Shown here piece after piece: positions 63,102 through 64,000 of a stretch of 64,000 nt of DNA. The notes below the pieces were generated by a model, which ran no database searches, was not told the origin of the DNA, and saw only the letters and a program-made list of their open reading frames with translations. Position 1 is the first letter of the stretch; each line of letters begins with the position of its first letter. Location: assembly GCF_947179165.1 (NCBI RefSeq), contig NC_077246.1, positions 67,620,921 to 67,684,920 of the forward strand, in the 5' to 3' direction. The DNA is from Solanum dulcamara (Eukaryota; Streptophyta; Magnoliopsida; Solanales; Solanaceae). A program made the position numbers and the translations under genes.

Positions 63102-63928
63102 GGCCCCTGCGCAAGGCAGTGTTATCAAAGGCGCGCTTAAGCCCTAAAGCGAGGCTCAAAACGTGTTGAGTTCTTCGCCTCACTTAATATGCGCTTCAAT
63201 GTCATCATCAAGGTTCTAAGACATTTTTCCTTGCCAATGAACCTCTTCTGAACAGACAACATTAAACAATTGATATTTCACTTTATCGTAATTATTTTTC
63301 AATTTCTTTGTTCATCTATTTGTCATTCATGCTTACAAATTATTAGTCTTGGACTAAACATATATATTTTGTACTTTTTCTCCCTTTGCACCTTTTTTCA
63401 TTAAAACCCACACTTTATTTGCACTTTACAATTAAAACCCCAACGGACCTTAAAGCTTTTTTGCGCTTTTAGCTTTTGACAACACTAGCGCAAGGATGAC
63501 ACGCACAAATCGAGAAATGGTCCAGAAAAATTTAAAAAGGGCAGCCCGGTGCACTAAAGCTCCCGCTATGCGCAGGTCGAGTACATAGACCTTGCTTATC
63601 CAAAAGACAATTTTTGAGCAAAGTATACAACCAATTACACAGCATAACTAACAGACATTTATGGAAGTGAAAGTGGCTAAGTCTTTCGTAAAAGTGGTTA
63701 CGCCTCCATATAGCCGTTAATCATATATTCTTTTCATAAAAGTAGTCATTTCTCACAAAGGACAGAAATAAATTCACAGTATACGAATGCTGCTTGTTCT
63801 TGTGCTTCTAAGACGTGTGGTTCCACCAATACACACCTTCAGAGGGAAGATTCAATCACAGGTAAGAGAAATTAGATCTTACCTTCCTCCATAAAGAAGA
63901 AAACCCAAGGCTGCAAACAGAGATACAC
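60555..63928 (-). CDS. TOM1: Tobamovirus multiplication protein 1/3-like (TOM1 family), C-terminal part
   Basis: Five final exons read leftward: 63928-63883, 62240-62177, 62093-62040, 61223-61146 and 60647-60555 (stop at 60557-60555). The 5' exons lie beyond the window, so about 110 of the roughly 290 residues usual for the family are here. The blocks are [73 protein letters not shown] and [20 protein letters not shown], ending GITQYHPIR. They match the TOM1/TOM3/THH1 family of seven-pass membrane proteins, known as tonoplast-located host factors that tobamoviruses use; the normal plant role is not well defined. At least three hydrophobic segments are visible. All introns are GT-AG and phases agree. 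The 1.64-kb intron 62241-63882 holds the split U6 copy. Whether it is TOM1, TOM3 or THH1 cannot be decided from this part. Confidence 0.9.
61315..61880. mobile_element. Non-autonomous DNA element, copy 2 of 2
   Basis: It shares ordered blocks with 1790-2455: GAAGTTGAAGTTTTGTTTG, ACATGCAATTTGAAATTCTT, ATACAATCTTACC, and GCAAAATATAAATTTATGGG. The right part has TTGAAATCATGATCCC-type repeats and ends near TTCAAATGTCTACT. It lies in a TOM1-like intron. Confidence 0.55.
63050..63524 (+). pseudogene. U6: U6 snRNA copy split by a transposon
   Basis: 63050-63116 carries the U6 5' stem-loop (GTCCCTTCGGGGACATCC), the ACAGAGA box and AGCATGGCCCCTGCGCAAGG. 63488-63524 resumes at GCGCAAGG and continues GATGACACGCACAAATCGAG to AAATGGTCCA. 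Joined across the duplication, the two parts match the plant U6 sequence as I know it with no clear change over about 97 bases. The break lies in the central region needed for U4/U6 pairing. I see no upstream sequence element (TCCCACATCG type), so it is probably a retro-copy that was never transcribed. It is antisense within a TOM1-like intron. Confidence 0.93.
63117..63487. mobile_element. hAT-like non-autonomous element (371 bp) inside U6
   Basis: The ends are CAGTGTTATCAAAG and, inverse complement of the right end, TAGTGTTGTCAAAAGC, matching at 12 of the first 14 positions. The flanking 8-mers GCGCAAGG (63109-63116 and 63488-63495) are identical, the hallmark duplication of hAT transposons. 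Subterminal GGCGCGCTTAAGCCCTAAAG and TTTTTTGCGCTTTTAGC echo the GCGC-rich ends of plant hAT MITEs. No transposase frame. Confidence 0.9.
63535..63580 (-). mobile_element. Au-like SINE 3' fragment
   Basis: GGGCAGCCCGGTGCACTAAA followed by GCTCCCGCTATGCGC is the inverse complement of the 3' end that I know from plant Au SINEs (ending in GTGCACCGGGCTGCCC and a T run). Only about 40 bases remain. It lies 10 bases past the U6 3' end. Confidence 0.5.
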
Positions 63929-64000
63929 CTGCAAAATAATGCAAGTAGAAAAGAAAATTTGTCAGTGCAGTTGCAACATATCTATGCATTAGAAAATATA

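Noticed and set aside
63050..63116. Functional U6 gene
   Set aside because: It is interrupted by 371 bp and lacks the upstream element and a correctly placed TATA box.
62936..63183. Frames of 72-77 codons on both strands
   Set aside because: They run through the U6 copy and the hAT-like insertion and have no protein likeness.
1..64000. CRISPR-like array, defence island or prokaryotic-type operon
   Set aside because: No regularly spaced short repeats with unique spacers and no bacterial gene layout. All tandem repeats are two-unit duplications or microsatellites.

Overview
The window is nuclear DNA of a flowering plant, most likely a member of the Solanaceae. It is AT-rich. Its genes have many introns and encode plant-specific families (INDETERMINATE-domain zinc finger, PUX/UBX protein, chloroplast OEP37, TOM1). 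The spacers hold repeat types I associate with Solanaceae: TS-like SINEs, SolS-like and Au-like SINEs, and RTE-type LINEs with a (GTT)n tail. There is no bacterial-type operon, CRISPR array or phage region. I did not find a new molecular system. The most informative content is splice structure and nested transposon insertions.

Layout: 1-18.3 kb is gene-poor and holds MITE relics, SINEs, tandem duplications, LINE remnants and a SINE split by a 40-bp LINE tail. At 18.36-18.67 kb (-) lies a single-exon gene for complex I subunit NDUFB7/B18, with TGGGCY promoter motifs. After an empty 5-kb stretch, 24.05-30.96 kb (+) holds a four-exon IDD zinc-finger transcription factor whose first coding intron is best explained as a GC-AG intron. 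From 31.9 to 39.1 kb there is a probable solo LTR, a LINE fragment, two hAT-like elements and a SINE.

The gene-dense right half starts with a ten-exon PUX7-like UBA/UAS/UIM/UBX gene (39.27-48.21 kb, +). It is convergent with a six-exon OEP37 gene (49.66-55.51 kb, -). Next come a broken MATH-domain gene (56.54-58.67 kb, +), a mitochondrial DNA insertion carrying a decayed trnE (from 58.94 kb), and the last five exons of a TOM1/TOM3-like gene (60.56-63.93 kb, -), which continues past the right edge. A U6 snRNA copy lies antisense in a TOM1-like intron and is split by a 371-bp hAT-like element with a perfect 8-bp target duplication.

The genes are functionally unrelated neighbours: respiration, transcription, CDC48-linked ubiquitin handling, plastid envelope transport and a tonoplast-type membrane protein. 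All exon coordinates come from reading splice sites and frame by eye. Family names rest on recalled protein motifs, not on a search.
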